Part shown: in pieces, positions 45,764 through 54,353 of the stretch
Layout: each line of letters starts with the position of its first letter
Position numbering within the stretch: the stretch's first letter is position 1
Assembly (NCBI RefSeq): GCF_036884255.1
Contig: NZ_CP145605.1
Location: 3,720,001 to 3,784,000 of the forward strand
Direction: 5' to 3'
DNA: 64,000 nucleotides
From: Paenibacillus tundrae
GTDB taxonomy: Bacteria; Bacillota; Bacilli; Paenibacillales; Paenibacillaceae
Notes under the pieces: model-generated
Told to the model about the DNA's origin: nothing
Databases searched by the model: none
The model's input: the letters and a program-made list of their open reading frames with translations, nothing else
Made by a program: the position numbers and the translations under genes

Positions 45764-47047
45764 ATGATGATGAATCATAAACTTGTAGCCTCAACTCCAC
45801 CTCTCGGCTGGAATAGCTGGGATTGTTATGGCGCAGCCGTTACAGAAGACGAAATTCGCGGCAACGCCGAATACATGGCAGAGCATCTCAAAGACTTTGG
45901 CTGGAGCTATATTACGGTCGATATTCAGTGGTACGAACCTTTGGCTAACTCGTCTCAATACCGCGCTTTCGTTCCATTAATTATGGACGAATACTCCCGT
46001 CTGATGCCTGCTGAGAATCGGTTTCCCTCTGCTGCGAATGGGCAAGGATTCAAACCATTAGCCGATTATGTACATAGCCTAGGGCTTCAATTTGGCATCC
46101 ATATCATGCGCGGCATTCCAAGACAAGCTGCACACGCAGCTACACCGATCCTTGGCACAACTGCGACTGCGCGTGATATTGCGCATCCGAACTCCATTTG
46201 TCCGTGGAATACAGATATGTACGGAGTAGATTCCTCTAAGGAAGGTGCACAGGCGTATTACGACTCGCTCTTTGAATTGTATGCGCAATGGGGTGTTGAT
46301 CTGGTAAAAGTAGATGATATTGCCGCTTCTAGACTTTATGACACACATCAGCCAGAGATTGAGATGATCGCCAAAGCGATTGAACGCTCTGGGCGCCCCA
46401 TGGTTCTGAGCCTCTCTCCTGGGCCTGCTCCAGTAGAGTACGCTGAACATTTCGCTGAACATGCAAATATGTGGCGAGTCACGGATGACTTCTGGGATCT
46501 ATGGCCGCTGCTGCTAGATATGTTTGATCGTTGCAGAACCTGGCAGGGTATTCCTAAGGAAGGCTGCTGGCCAGACTGTGATATGCTGCCACTGGGTCAC
46601 ATCGGCATCCGTTCTGTTGACGGTGGCGGAGCCGACCGTTGGACTCGATTCACGCCGGATGAACAGTTGACGATGATGTCGTTATGGAGTATTTTCCGCT
46701 CCCCACTCATCTTCGGCGGTGAACTACGAGACAACGATGAATGGACGCTCTCGCTACTAACCAACCGTGAAGTTCTGCGTATGCATCGCGACAGCTATGG
46801 TGCGAGAGAAGCGCTGCGCCGTGATGATCTGATCGTCTGGACTGCACAGAATGCTGAAGGCTCCTCCTATGCTGCAATTTTCAATGTTGGTGACAAGCTT
46901 CTGCCACTTGAACTCAGCCTCGAAGAGATTAACCTCTCAGGTATTACAAAGGGTACTGAACTGTGGAGTGGCGATCAAGCCGAGTTAAGCGAGAACCGTT
47001 TAAGTACAACCATTCCTTCGCATGGCGTACGCCTTTATCAGTTTTAA
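45764..47047 (+). CDS. GH27 alpha-galactosidase
   Basis: A 427-residue retaining alpha-galactosidase. The N-terminal GH27 barrel begins PPLGWNSWDCYG. The nucleophile is D184 in LVKVDDI and the acid/base D242 in RVTDDFWD. A small C-terminal beta domain ends SHGVRLYQF. No signal peptide, so it acts on imported alpha-galactosides, for example from galactomannan. Three consecutive ATGs follow AAAGGAG; the third (45770) has the best spacing, the first is listed. It follows an AraC regulator and has a strong terminator. Confidence 0.92.
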   Translation: MMMNHKLVASTPPLGWNSWDCYGAAVTEDEIRGNAEYMAEHLKDFGWSYITVDIQWYEPLANSSQYRAFVPLIMDEYSRLMPAENRFPSAANGQGFKPLADYVHSLGLQFGIHIMRGIPRQAAHAATPILGTTATARDIAHPNSICPWNTDMYGVDSSKEGAQAYYDSLFELYAQWGVDLVKVDDIAASRLYDTHQPEIEMIAKAIERSGRPMVLSLSPGPAPVEYAEHFAEHANMWRVTDDFWDLWPLLLDMFDRCRTWQGIPKEGCWPDCDMLPLGHIGIRSVDGGGADRWTRFTPDEQLTMMSLWSIFRSPLIFGGELRDNDEWTLSLLTNREVLRMHRDSYGAREALRRDDLIVWTAQNAEGSSYAAIFNVGDKLLPLELSLEEINLSGITKGTELWSGDQAELSENRLSTTIPSHGVRLYQF

Positions 47048-47095
47048 TTACTAATTGATTTCTTCATTTCTAGAGAACGATCGAATGAATAATCT

Positions 47096-47148
47096 AAGAT
47101 GATCCCTGTACTCAATGTACTTCACACGGATCATCTTTTTGTTTTTTT
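47096..47148 (+). terminator. terminator after the alpha-galactosidase
   Basis: AAGATGATCC (47096-47105) pairs with GGATCATCTT (47128-47137), with a GTAC/GTAC pair in the loop, followed by TTTGTTTTTTT. Confidence 0.9.
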
Positions 47149-47329
47149 GCAGATTGAAGCATGAGGGATTCCTGCTGGGATATGAACACATCTATTGATG
47201 ATGTAGATAGCTCTGTACTGCTCCAGCGAGTAATAATGAAACTTAATAGAAGTTGATATCGTGGACATTTCTCCCAATAAAACCTTATAATACTATGTAT
47301 ATTAGGAAGATATGATATAGTTACATATT

Positions 47330-47932
47330 TTGAGTAAGATGGCTCTGAAATACTGTAATCTGAATCTAGCATGTGTGAAGGGAGACTTCATCATCGTTAA
47401 AAAAATAAGCTGGATTGCACTAGTTCTTATCCTTTTGTTGTACTCTGTTTCGTTGTACACCTTCTATTCAAGTATCCATCATATGTGGATGATTGCTGCA
47501 CCTAGTTATGTCATGGTGATTCTCTCTATTCTGATGTTCATCCTTTCCATCATAAGTTTTATGGACACATCAAGTTTATTTGCCAAGATCAGAAGCTGGA
47601 TCTCGACGATCCTCTCATTCATATTAGTCTCCATCCTGCTTTTTGTCGTAACAATTACATCTATCTTCTCAGGAGCCAAAGTACTACTCACTACAACGCA
47701 CTCACCTAACCAGCACTATACGATTAACTTCTATAAAACGGATGCGGGAGCCATGGGAAGCTTCGGTATTGTAGGGGAGTTACAAGGAGCACTGTGGTTC
47801 AGAAAAGCGGTGTATTGGGAGAGTAAGATGGATCAAGTAGAGCTACAATGGCATAACGACCATACGGTTATCGTGAATGGACATACACTTGACATTGGAA
47901 GCGGTGAAACATGGGGGTTTCAGTCCGAATAA
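47330..47932 (+). CDS. DUF5412-like membrane protein
   Basis: Up to 200 residues with three or four hydrophobic helices (about 25-120) and a C-terminal beta domain (SPNQHYTINFYKTDAGAMGS; NDHTVIVNGHTLDI) similar to DUF5412 proteins. The start is unclear. TTG at 47330 and ATG at 47339 have no RBS. The only good Shine-Dalgarno (AAGGGAG, about 47377) sits just before ATC-ATC-GTT-AAA, which would give the membrane-typical start IVKKISWIALV from a rare ATC codon. Function unknown. Confidence 0.6.
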   Translation: MSKMALKYCNLNLACVKGDFIIVKKISWIALVLILLLYSVSLYTFYSSIHHMWMIAAPSYVMVILSILMFILSIISFMDTSSLFAKIRSWISTILSFILVSILLFVVTITSIFSGAKVLLTTTHSPNQHYTINFYKTDAGAMGSFGIVGELQGALWFRKAVYWESKMDQVELQWHNDHTVIVNGHTLDIGSGETWGFQSE

Positions 47933-47955
47933 TTCGAGACTGTCCCCCCATTCTG

Positions 47956-49347
47956 TTAACGATTCTGTCTGACCTGAAGGTCTACGACGGGTTTACGTCC
48001 ATACTGCATCACATAAAACAGCAGCATCACAGCGACACATAAGGCGAGTACGACAAAAATGTTACTATACACGAAAGTACTCTTCACTTCTATCCAAGGA
48101 TTCAAATGAACAGAAGTTGCCCCCCGATCAAGCACCTTGCCAAGAGCTGCGGTAGATACAGATGCCGCGATGAAATTGAACATAGATAACAATCCCATTC
48201 CGATGCCGATGTGCTCCTTGGGAAGTGTCTGTGCAATCGTATTGGACATCGCGATCTGCATGTAGGATTGACCTAACACTGCCAAGATCAGAAATACAGC
48301 AATCCAAATCGGTGACGCACTGATAACAAAGGATAAGCAAATGAAACCGATGATGAGTAGTACAGAAGCCGTATATAACAGAAAAGCATTCCCTTTCTCA
48401 TCGGCGAGCTTCCCGCCTTTACGTCCTAGAAGAGCAGCAACGAGCGCGGATGGGAGCATGATCATTCCAGTTAGAGCTGGTGAGAAGCCATGAACTTGTG
48501 CTAGTAATTGTGGCGTTATAAATGGAATGCCAAAACCAATGGCGACCAGCACGAATGCAATGCCCATGCCAATGGCATAAGGTTTGTTGTGGAATACGGC
48601 TGGCTTGACGAATGGTGCTTCAGCGTAACGAATTCGTAAGATGAACAAGATCAAGATCACGATGCCTGTCACTAAGAACCATAGGTTGGATTGAGTCAAC
48701 GCGAGTAACAAGGCAGCAACTGTCCCCGCTAATGTTAATCCCCCGATATAATCCATTTTTTCACTGACTCCTCTGTCGTCATCCAGATACTTTCGATAAA
48801 AAGGTAGTGTCGCAAGCGAAAGCAACGGAATAGCAAATAGAAACTGCCAGCTTAAGGCACTAGATACGAATCCGGCAACAATAGGACCTAACGCAGATCC
48901 AAGAGCAATACCAATGGCAGAGGTGCCCAGGGCTTGACCCCGCTTCTTAGGTGAGAAGTAACGAACCGGAATGATCATAGCAAGTGCAGGAATGACAGCA
49001 GCTCCAGCCGCTTGCACAATCCGTGCAACAATAATCATCCAATATTGAGTAGCTACGATGCCGATCACAGAACCTGCCGCGAGCAATAATAGACCAAACG
49101 TAATTAAGTGCTTTATGCTGTACCTATCGGTGAGCTTGCCATAAGTAACTGTTCCAATTGCATATACAATCAAATAACCTGTCACAATCCAGCTCGATTG
49201 AGAAGCCGTAAGCTGAAATTGTTTGCTAATTACCGGCAATACCACATTAAACATCATGCCATTCATGACAGAAATAATCAGGGTGAAGACAAGCACTCGG
49301 AGTAATAACGTCTCCTTACTCTGTGAAGCAGAATGATTGGTAGTCAT
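47956..49347 (-). CDS. MFS drug/metabolite exporter (DHA2-like)
   Basis: A 463-residue proton-coupled exporter with about 14 membrane helices. Motif A appears as GKLTDRYSIKHL and the exporter-specific motif C as GIALGSALGPIVAGF. It resembles Bacillus multidrug and tetracycline-type efflux pumps of the DHA2 group; the substrate cannot be read. GAGG lies seven bases before ATG. It follows a TetR gene on the same strand, and an 18-bp palindrome shared with the TetR promoter lies 87 nt upstream, so it is very probably repressed by that TetR. Confidence 0.9.
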   Translation of the reverse strand: MTTNHSASQSKETLLLRVLVFTLIISVMNGMMFNVVLPVISKQFQLTASQSSWIVTGYLIVYAIGTVTYGKLTDRYSIKHLITFGLLLLAAGSVIGIVATQYWMIIVARIVQAAGAAVIPALAMIIPVRYFSPKKRGQALGTSAIGIALGSALGPIVAGFVSSALSWQFLFAIPLLSLATLPFYRKYLDDDRGVSEKMDYIGGLTLAGTVAALLLALTQSNLWFLVTGIVILILFILRIRYAEAPFVKPAVFHNKPYAIGMGIAFVLVAIGFGIPFITPQLLAQVHGFSPALTGMIMLPSALVAALLGRKGGKLADEKGNAFLLYTASVLLIIGFICLSFVISASPIWIAVFLILAVLGQSYMQIAMSNTIAQTLPKEHIGIGMGLLSMFNFIAASVSTAALGKVLDRGATSVHLNPWIEVKSTFVYSNIFVVLALCVAVMLLFYVMQYGRKPVVDLQVRQNR

Positions 49348-49433
49348 ATATGTTCCTCATTTCTATAATCTAGATGTGTCACTCAGCTCGGAGCTTATGC
49401 GAAATAATTCGTTAAACTTAAGTGAAAAATGAC

Positions 49434-49451
49434 TGTCAGTGCTTACTGACA
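49434..49451. promoter_or_regulatory. TetR operator upstream of the MFS gene
   Basis: TGTCAGTGCTTACTGACA is an inverted repeat of TGTCAGT with a 4-nt centre. It is nearly identical to the site upstream of the TetR gene. Confidence 0.8.
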
Positions 49452-49461
49452 TATGAGAGCT

Positions 49462-49490
49462 AAAAAAAACTAGGGGGTTAAAGCCCTAGT
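49462..49490 (-). terminator. terminator overlapping the TetR gene end
   Basis: The minus strand reads ACTAGGG-CTTTAAC-CCCCTAGT followed by TTTTTTT. The stem includes the last codons and stop of the TetR gene, so the MFS gene needs its own promoter. Confidence 0.85.
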
Positions 49491-50060
49491 AAACGTCCAT
49501 ACACTTTCTGTAATAATGCGATCCAAAGAGAGCGATGGAAAACGAGCATCTTCATCCAAATTGTTAATAAACACACCGTAATTCAAAGCCATAAATGAAA
49601 AGGCTTGATGCTCAAAATTCGTTTGAACCAGCTTCCCTTTGTCATACATGATGCTAAAATACTCGGTAATAATCTCTAAGAGCTGTCTTGGATGTTTAAT
49701 CGTACGATCCCGAAGCCCCGGTAGATGTTCCTCTTCCTTAAACCCGATCAGAAACAGCTTCCGATTGCGGTTCATGATCTCGTGATACGTTCTGCTAATC
49801 AAAAGCAAGTCGGTGTGCAGATCCCAGACTAGCTTTTCATTGAAGATCCTCGTCATTTCTTCGGAGTAATAATATTGATCAAATGCCGATTCCAAAAGGT
49901 TCTGCTTGGTTCCAAATTGGCGAAATAGCGTTTTCTCACTTAAGCCAGCAGTAGTCGCGATTTCCATCGTTGTTACGCTTTTATAACCTTTTTTTGAGAT
50001 CAAATCAATCGCAGTCATCATTAATCGTTCTTTGCTGCTATAGTCTGTACGACTAGACAT
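49470..50060 (-). CDS. TetR-family repressor of the adjacent exporter
   Basis: 196 residues. The N-terminal TetR HTH reads MEIATTAGLSEKTLFRQFGT (about 28-47), followed by an all-helical ligand domain. GAGAGGA lies eight bases before ATG. A copy of the 18-bp palindrome TGTCAGTACTTACTGTCA lies 25 nt upstream of its start, indicating autorepression; another copy controls the MFS gene. The inducing ligand is probably a substrate of the pump. Confidence 0.92.
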   Translation of the reverse strand: MSSRTDYSSKERLMMTAIDLISKKGYKSVTTMEIATTAGLSEKTLFRQFGTKQNLLESAFDQYYYSEEMTRIFNEKLVWDLHTDLLLISRTYHEIMNRNRKLFLIGFKEEEHLPGLRDRTIKHPRQLLEIITEYFSIMYDKGKLVQTNFEHQAFSFMALNYGVFINNLDEDARFPSLSLDRIITESVWTFTRALTP

Positions 50061-50084
50061 TTCTCTGTCCTCTCTTCTATAGAA

Positions 50085-50102
50085 TGTCAGTACTTACTGT
50101 CA
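50085..50102. promoter_or_regulatory. TetR operator upstream of the TetR gene
   Basis: TGTCAGTACTTACTGTCA differs from the MFS-side site at two of 18 positions. It lies 25 nt before the TetR start codon, a position fit for autorepression. Confidence 0.8.
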
Positions 50103-50218
50103 TACAAGACATAGTAACGATTCATCACATAGATGTCAAGAAGCTCTCTGATCTGCGATTATCATTGCCGACTGCTGAGTGAACTGTCACTATTCCCTCT
50201 CGCCTCTTCACTTCAATT

Positions 50219-50258
50219 CAAAAAAAGAGGAGAAGGACGTGCTCCTTCTCCACTCTTT
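50219..50258 (-). terminator. terminator after the GH26 mannanase
   Basis: The minus strand reads GGAGAAGGA-GCACG-TCCTTCTCC followed by TCTTTTTTTG, directly after the mannanase stop. Confidence 0.92.
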
Positions 50259-50270
50259 CGTTCTACCTCG

Positions 50271-52853
50271 TTACGGTTCAATTCCCCATACAAGCTCGTC
50301 GCCTACATAACCAGTAATCTGTTCATGGTTGGCAAACTGCGTGCCAGATGCCTTGAACGAGTAGTCATTAGACTGATTGTAATTCGACCAGTTATTTTTG
50401 GAGAAACGCGCTTGAATCTCTGCATTCTGACCTGCGTTCAACGTTCCGGCTGCACTTGTGAAGCCAACTTCCAGATAATGATCGGCTCCGGCAACCGGAG
50501 TTGCCAATTTGACGAATTTGCTTGTTACATTCGCACTGCCAACACTTGCCCAATCGGACCAGAAGGTCTGTGCCTCTTCCCCATCAATCGTATAGTAATA
50601 CCGAAGCTTCACATCACTTAACTGAATTGCCGAATTACCTGAGTTGATTAATTTGAATTTGGGCGAAATTCCGTTGGTCGAAGAACTGGTATTGCCGTTA
50701 AATGCTTGAATGGTCAAGTCTCCAGTAGGCGGTACAATAACCGTACTGTCTACAACGTTCACGGTTAACACAGCATTATTTCCACCATTGAAGTGGAAGG
50801 TCAAGGAATTTTGACCGAGCGGCAGCGTTGTGAGATAGGATTGCTTCAACACCACCGTCGAGCCTGAAGCTGTATAATGCTGACCCGATACGAGTGTAGC
50901 ATTCCCTTTTGTTATGCTTGTAAGCTGACGGCCATTCAGGTTAAGCGTAACGGAAACATCTTGCACTGCGTTCGTTGCTTTGTCAAATGTAGCATTCACA
51001 GGTGTGATGGTCGCATTGGAACTCGGCGTTGAATCCACAATTTTAACCTTTAACACCGGATCTTGCCCTTGATTAAAATCCAGTACAATCGAATGCTCTC
51101 CTACTGGCATCGTGGCAAGGTAAGCTTTATTTAGTAACAAGGTGTTTCCATTAAAGGTATAATCCGTTGTTGCGTTAAGCACAGTATTGCCTGCACGGAC
51201 AGCAGTAAGCGTATTCCCATTGGCAGTCACCGTCACGGATTTGTCGTTTTGATTAGGTGTGTTTTTGTCAAACTCGACGGTTCCCGGTGAGATCGATGCA
51301 CTCGGATTAGGATTGGTGACCTTTAGATCCGGCAGTTCATCCAATGTGATAACATAATCACTCTGATAAAGTGTGGTTAAGGTCGCTGGGTAATTAAATG
51401 CCGTGCTCATGAGGTGTTCGCCATACCAAGGGCAGAAGTACAGCCATCCCGCTCTCTCCTCTTTCAGATTTTGCACACTTGGAATCGTGTCGTTCTCTGT
51501 CATGGCAACCATTTTGCTACCATTCGTCAGATCCACAAGCTGATAGAAAATCGAAGTAATAGCGTCCTCATTCGGGACTCCAGACAAGCCGTCATACCGG
51601 TTATAGATCGTATTATATTTATCGTATCCAACCAGATCCACTTGATGATCGCCAGGATACCAAGCTGGAGATGTGCTATACACATAGCTGTTATAGGTCC
51701 AAATCAAGTTATGAAGATCGTACGTCTCCGTAAGCTCTGTGTAAATTAGATCCCACAGGTCTTTGTACACCTCTGCTCCTGCGGAAGCCCACCAGAACCA
51801 TGCACCTTCCCCATTCAGACCACCGTTACCCTCAGCCTCATGATAAGGACGGAATATAACAGGCACATTGTTATCTTGGAGAATCAACAATTGTTCTGCC
51901 AGATCTTCGATTGTCATCATTACATATTGATATTCTTTCGTCCCTGGAATAACAGCATTGGCTGTATTAAAATTGGTTTCTGTCGGCTTGTACGTGGCTT
52001 CCTTCCAATCCACAAAATCTCCAAGCTGATACGTAATGAAATTACGTGGTACATTGATATGCCATGAAGCTGTTGCAATTCCACCTCGGTTATTAACCCA
52101 ATCAATCATCCGATCCGTTGTGCCATCCTCCCAACCATAGAGCGGATTATAATTCATCAGATCGAAGCCGCGAATCGCTGGATATTTGCCAGTAAGATCA
52201 TAAATCCATTCGAACTCTAGCTCTGTGTCTCCGTCATTCCCTCCTCCATAAATCTCCTGTTGACCTGAAATAATCTGGTTTCCGTATACCTCCGTTAAAT
52301 AATTCATTAAAATTTGTGTTTCTGGTGTTGCCTCGGGATCGGTAAGAATCGGCTGTACATTTAATGGATCAAGATCCGCATGATCCACAGTAAAGGTATC
52401 AAAATATGCAAAGCCCCATCCAGACTTGATCTGGATTGTGTTGCTGCCTTTATTCAGCTTGTGAAAACCAAAGTCAAAGTCCGACCATGTTGTCGTGTAC
52501 GGCAGCATATACGAACCCTTAGTCACACCGTTCACGTTTAAGTATTGAACTCTGCCATCCGCACTAAGCTCCTGCATGTATCGAGTAGAGATCGCGTACA
52601 TGCCGGTCTCGGGAGCATTCACTGTAAAAGTTAACGTCCCTGAATTCTGCATCCAGACGAATCCGCTACCTGAATATCCAGGCTTGGGTTGTCCGTAAAT
52701 CTCGGTGACTACTTGAAGATCCGAAGTGAGCTGAGCGTCTTCTGCTTCGATGGTGAAAAGTGCATTGTTTGCATGAACGGGCGCTGTCATCAATCCTAGT
52801 AGTAGAGCAAATGCCAGCATCATTGCGGTTGCCTTTCTAAGCCAATTTTCCAT
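50271..52853 (-). CDS. secreted multimodular GH26 beta-mannanase (CBM35-GH26-X2-X2-CBM3)
   Basis: About 860 residues. Signal peptide (cleavage near APVHA-NN), then a CBM35-like mannan-binding domain (about 32-160). The GH26 barrel (about 175-510) has acid/base Glu near 339 in RPYHEAEGNGG and nucleophile Glu near 453 in VAMTENDT. Two X2-type immunoglobulin-like modules (about 515-605 and 610-700) follow, each with VTLxxNGxxLT and GEHSIVLDF/GQNSLTFHF. The CBM3 cellulose-binding domain (about 712-860) is last. The ATG at 52853 has the best spacing to GGAAGGG. It is the only clearly secreted polysaccharide hydrolase here. A cre site lies 58 nt upstream. Confidence 0.93.
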   Translation of the reverse strand: MENWLRKATAMMLAFALLLGLMTAPVHANNALFTIEAEDAQLTSDLQVVTEIYGQPKPGYSGSGFVWMQNSGTLTFTVNAPETGMYAISTRYMQELSADGRVQYLNVNGVTKGSYMLPYTTTWSDFDFGFHKLNKGSNTIQIKSGWGFAYFDTFTVDHADLDPLNVQPILTDPEATPETQILMNYLTEVYGNQIISGQQEIYGGGNDGDTELEFEWIYDLTGKYPAIRGFDLMNYNPLYGWEDGTTDRMIDWVNNRGGIATASWHINVPRNFITYQLGDFVDWKEATYKPTETNFNTANAVIPGTKEYQYVMMTIEDLAEQLLILQDNNVPVIFRPYHEAEGNGGLNGEGAWFWWASAGAEVYKDLWDLIYTELTETYDLHNLIWTYNSYVYSTSPAWYPGDHQVDLVGYDKYNTIYNRYDGLSGVPNEDAITSIFYQLVDLTNGSKMVAMTENDTIPSVQNLKEERAGWLYFCPWYGEHLMSTAFNYPATLTTLYQSDYVITLDELPDLKVTNPNPSASISPGTVEFDKNTPNQNDKSVTVTANGNTLTAVRAGNTVLNATTDYTFNGNTLLLNKAYLATMPVGEHSIVLDFNQGQDPVLKVKIVDSTPSSNATITPVNATFDKATNAVQDVSVTLNLNGRQLTSITKGNATLVSGQHYTASGSTVVLKQSYLTTLPLGQNSLTFHFNGGNNAVLTVNVVDSTVIVPPTGDLTIQAFNGNTSSSTNGISPKFKLINSGNSAIQLSDVKLRYYYTIDGEEAQTFWSDWASVGSANVTSKFVKLATPVAGADHYLEVGFTSAAGTLNAGQNAEIQARFSKNNWSNYNQSNDYSFKASGTQFANHEQITGYVGDELVWGIEP

Positions 52854-52910
52854 TTTCATCTTCCCTTCCGTTTGAGATATGATAATGAAATTTGTCAATG
52901 AACCCATTCA

Positions 52911-52925
52911 TGATGGCGCTTTCAA
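52911..52925 (-). promoter_or_regulatory. cre site upstream of the mannanase
   Basis: The minus strand reads TTGAAAGCGCCATCA, one mismatch from the CcpA-site consensus. It is placed to repress the mannanase in glucose. Confidence 0.6.
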
Positions 52926-53000
52926 AGTAAACATAGCATGTGCATCATTTTTTGTAAATATATGGTCATTGTAAATTTTCTTTCCCATTCATTGAGAAAT

Positions 53001-53024
53001 AAAAAAGCCGCTAACATAGCGACT
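53001..53024 (-). terminator. rho-independent terminator, GCCGC family copy 5
   Basis: The minus strand reads AGTCGCTATG-TT-AGCGGCTTTTTT. It lies about 150 nt downstream of the oxidoreductase stop; nothing else is seen in that gap. Confidence 0.85.
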
Positions 53025-53177
53025 ACGAGTATATCTATTATTTTACTTATCACCGAAACACCTCCAAAAAAATATCACGCAGGAGAAGTTCGGTACTTCT
53101 GTTATGACGAGCTATGCGCAGACCAATGGATGTATTTAAACTCAATAAAGCTTCGCTTCCATCGAAGTGTGAGCAGA

Positions 53178-54203
53178 CTATTCTTTCATGATAATGATCG
53201 TTTTTCCTTTCACACGACCTGCTCCCATATCACGAAATGCCTGAGGTGCTTCACGTAATGGATACTGTTGATCGATGATCGGTATGACATGCCCGGATTC
53301 AACCAGCTCGATCCATTCACTCTGATCTTCGGCATTCGGTCTGTGCATAAGCACTGATATTTTCTTGTTTTCAAGCTTCGAAACGATTGGTGCCCACAAT
53401 AGATTCATTACAATTCGCCCCATCGGGCCTCCAATCATTACATACCGACCGCCGCTACGCAGTGCTCGTTTCAAAGCTGTCACCTTACGATTCCCTATCA
53501 CATCAAGAATTACGTCATACGTCATTCCCTGCGCAGTATAGTCTTCATTCCGGTAATCTATGACGTGATCCGAACCCAAAGCCTGTAACATCTCCAGCTT
53601 CTCACCGTGATCAACACAGGTCACTTCTGCACCGTGTAACTTGGCATATTGGAGAGCAAATGTTCCAACTCCACCCCCAGCCCCATTAATGAGAATTCGT
53701 TGCCCCTGTTGCAAAGTCCCGCGATTACGCAAACCCTGTAATGCAAGAACTGCCGCTTGAGGGATTGCTGCTGCCTGTACACAAGTGATTCCGGCAGGTA
53801 TAGGCGTCAATGCCGTTTCACTGGCACACACATACTCCGCAAATCCACCCCAGTTACAGGCTGACAGATCGCCAAACACTCGATCACCAACTTGGAATTG
53901 CCCTGCTGCACCGCCAACCGCGACGACTGTCCCTGCTACGTCTGCACCAAGAATTGGATAACGGGGTTTGCGGACTGCGCCGATGCGTGTAACGAATGGT
54001 TGCCCCAGAAGGAGATCCCAGTCCCAAGAATTGATCGACGTTGCATGAACCTCAATTAACACTTCATGTTCCTTCGGAGTCGGAACGGTTACATCTTCCA
54101 AGCGCAAGACTTCCGGTGTACCGTACGTGTCATAGACTAATGCTTTCATTAGGTCTGGTACTCGCTTGCTGGATACTCCAATACGGCTCATATCTTCGCC
54201 CAT
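53178..54203 (-). CDS. NAD(P)-dependent medium-chain dehydrogenase (quinone-oxidoreductase type)
   Basis: About 341 residues. A zinc-independent MDR protein: GroES-like N-terminal half (MKALVYDTYGTPEVLRLEDV; GADVAGTVVAVGG), then a Rossmann domain with INGAGGGVGTFALQYAK. It lacks the zinc cysteine cluster of alcohol dehydrogenases. The ATG at 54203 is preferred because GGAGA lies eight bases upstream; this adds 18 residues before the usual MKALVYD start, whose own ATG (54149) has no RBS. Likely reduces a quinone or enone with NADPH. It stands alone between the mannanase and an ArsR-like regulator. Confidence 0.85.
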   Translation of the reverse strand: MGEDMSRIGVSSKRVPDLMKALVYDTYGTPEVLRLEDVTVPTPKEHEVLIEVHATSINSWDWDLLLGQPFVTRIGAVRKPRYPILGADVAGTVVAVGGAAGQFQVGDRVFGDLSACNWGGFAEYVCASETALTPIPAGITCVQAAAIPQAAVLALQGLRNRGTLQQGQRILINGAGGGVGTFALQYAKLHGAEVTCVDHGEKLEMLQALGSDHVIDYRNEDYTAQGMTYDVILDVIGNRKVTALKRALRSGGRYVMIGGPMGRIVMNLLWAPIVSKLENKKISVLMHRPNAEDQSEWIELVESGHVIPIIDQQYPLREAPQAFRDMGAGRVKGKTIIIMKE

Positions 54204-54353
54204 GGTATCATTCTCCATTCGACAGATGTATGTGTTTGGATCACGCAAAGCCAACACTAGGATTAGAATGCCTCAACTCATCTAACCGAATTAACCATGC
54301 TTCTCCTGAATAACGGATACGTTGAATATATAGCGTGGTTTCACAAGGGTATA

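Noticed and set aside
50133..50621. 162-codon plus-strand frame
   Set aside because: Crosses the mannanase terminator and reads antisense through the CBM3 domain.
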